Assembly: GCF_002293435.1 (NCBI RefSeq)
Contig: NZ_DBDF01000048.1
Location: 1 to 24,450 of the forward strand
Reading direction: 5' to 3'
Source of the DNA: Bacteroides sp. UBA939
GTDB taxonomy: Bacteria > Bacteroidota > Bacteroidia > Bacteroidales > Bacteroidaceae
DNA length: 24,450 nucleotides
The position numbers were made by a program, and so were the translations under genes. The stretch's first letter is position 1, and every line of letters starts with the position of its first letter. Positions 23,639-24,450 of the stretch are shown here, in pieces. The notes below the pieces were generated by a model. That model did no database searches. It was not told the origin of the DNA and saw nothing but the letters and a program-made list of their open reading frames with translations.

Positions 23639-24450
23639 ATGAAACGGAATTTTCTTTTTTTTACGGCGATGATTATCGCATTAAGTTCAATGTATGGTCA
23701 ACAATTGGATCGTCAAAATGCCGACAAGTTTTTCGATGAAGGTAAGTACGAAACTGCCAAAGGACATTATTTGTTATATAAGGGTCTTGACCCTAATGGT
23801 CGGGATTACGCCGACAAGCGCATTGCACAATGTGAGAAGTGTAACCAATTAATAACTGTTGCCAACTATCTCTGGACGGATGGTCAGCAAGCCAAAGCTA
23901 TCGCACAATACCGCGAAATTCTGGCAATTAACCCCAAAGACCCTGTGGCGCGAACACGAGCGGGTAATAGCACTACCGCACCGTCCACCACTACCGTCCC
24001 TCGCCATCCCGCCGAGCCTGAGATGGTTTACGTTCAGGGCGGCACGTTCCGGATGGGTAGTGAAAGCGGTTTTGACGATGAAAAACCTGTTCACCAAGTC
24101 ACAGTGAGTAGTTTTTACATTGGCAAGTATGAGGTTACTCAAGCTCAGTGGAGGAGTGTCATGGGTACTAACCCGTCTCATTTCAAGGGAGATAATCTGC
24201 CTGTGGAATCTGTTAGTTGGACTGAAGCCCGAGAGTTCGCCTCCCGCCTGAGTACTGCTACGGGCAAACGTTATCGCCTTCCTACTGAAGCAGAATGGGA
24301 ATATGCTGCCCGCGGTGGTAATAAGAGCCAGGGTTATACCTACTCTGGTAGTAATACTCTCGGTAATGTGGCATGGTATTACGATAACAGCGGTAACACC
24401 ACCCATTCCGTTGGTACTAAATCTCCTAATGAATTGGGCATTTACGACAT
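23639..24450 (+). CDS. Secreted TPR/formylglycine-generating-enzyme-fold protein (partial, runs off the edge)
   Basis: The first 270 residues are in the window; no stop is reached. The start is at ATG 23639, 13 bases after the kinase stop (an ATG at 23634 ends at once). A signal peptide (MKRNFLFFTAMIIALSSMYG) is followed by TPR-like helical repeats (about 22-108, FFDEGKYETAKGHY and GQQAKAIAQYREILAINPKD), a Pro/Thr linker, and from about 127 an FGE/SUMF1 (C-type-lectin-like) domain: EMVYVQGGTFRMGSE, YEVTQAQW, PVESVSWTEAREF, and RLPTEAEWEYAARGG at 213-227. The catalytic cysteines of true formylglycine-generating enzymes lie further C-terminal and cannot be seen, so enzymatic or binding-only function is open. 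The TPR part resembles the kinase's C-terminus. Confidence 0.9.
   Translation, partial: MKRNFLFFTAMIIALSSMYGQQLDRQNADKFFDEGKYETAKGHYLLYKGLDPNGRDYADKRIAQCEKCNQLITVANYLWTDGQQAKAIAQYREILAINPKDPVARTRAGNSTTAPSTTTVPRHPAEPEMVYVQGGTFRMGSESGFDDEKPVHQVTVSSFYIGKYEVTQAQWRSVMGTNPSHFKGDNLPVESVSWTEAREFASRLSTATGKRYRLPTEAEWEYAARGGNKSQGYTYSGSNTLGNVAWYYDNSGNTTHSVGTKSPNELGIYD

Noticed and set aside
1..24450. CRISPR array, insertion sequence, prophage or integrase
   Set aside because: No regular repeat-spacer pattern, transposase, integrase or phage structural gene was found on either strand.

Overview
The window looks like a chromosomal segment of a Bacteroides-type bacterium (order Bacteroidales). Several genes have promoters matching the Bacteroides consensus (a TTTG/TTG -33 element, 19-20 bases, then TAnnTTTG). 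A SusC-type carboxypeptidase-like/plug module is present, and the gene order hemD-rnpA-yidD-tatD-tyrS fits that group. No insertion sequence, integrase, phage gene or CRISPR array is visible.

Layout. Bases 122-1927 (-) encode a long-chain acyl-CoA synthetase. Bases 2101-4153 (-) form a three-gene cell-surface signalling operon: ECF sigma factor, membrane partner (probable anti-sigma), and a lipoprotein with a C-terminal membrane helix. Bases 4309-4941 (+) encode a YhhN/TMEM86-like membrane protein, separated by a perfect bidirectional terminator from tRNA-Gln(TTG) (-), which has its own promoter. A lone lipoprotein gene (5314-6087, -) is followed by a perfect 17-bp inverted repeat. tyrS (-) has its own promoter. 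Next is a tight six-gene housekeeping operon (LOG-family hydrolase, DUF4271 membrane protein, hemD, rnpA, yidD, tatD), read right to left from about 11135 to 7636. A small conserved-hypothetical gene follows at 11307-11699 (+). Then comes a 2005-residue alpha-2-macroglobulin-like protein (-) with an intact CxEQ thioester motif and an inserted CarboxypepD_reg/TonB-plug module.

The right end (18.05 kb to the edge, all +) is the unusual part: a stand-alone LytTR DNA-binding protein; an FHA protein with two membrane helices and a C-terminal zinc ribbon; a single-pass protein with a large, very acidic, lysine-free exported domain; a caspase-like protease with a signal peptide; a cytoplasmic protein with two zinc ribbons and an FHA domain; a transmembrane Hanks-type Ser/Thr kinase; and a secreted TPR-FGE/SUMF1 protein cut by the window edge. 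Two good promoters, upstream of the LytTR gene and of the acidic-protein gene, suggest two transcription units.

Working model (inference): the kinase reads a periplasmic signal through its C-terminal TPR-like segment and phosphorylates cytoplasmic partners, and the two FHA proteins bind the phosphothreonines. The exported caspase, acidic protein and FGE-fold protein act on the other side of the inner membrane, and LytTR controls expression. The FGE fold, the caspase and the phospho-signalling parts recall bacterial conflict systems and targets of diversity-generating retroelements. The sequence that would test this lies beyond the right edge.
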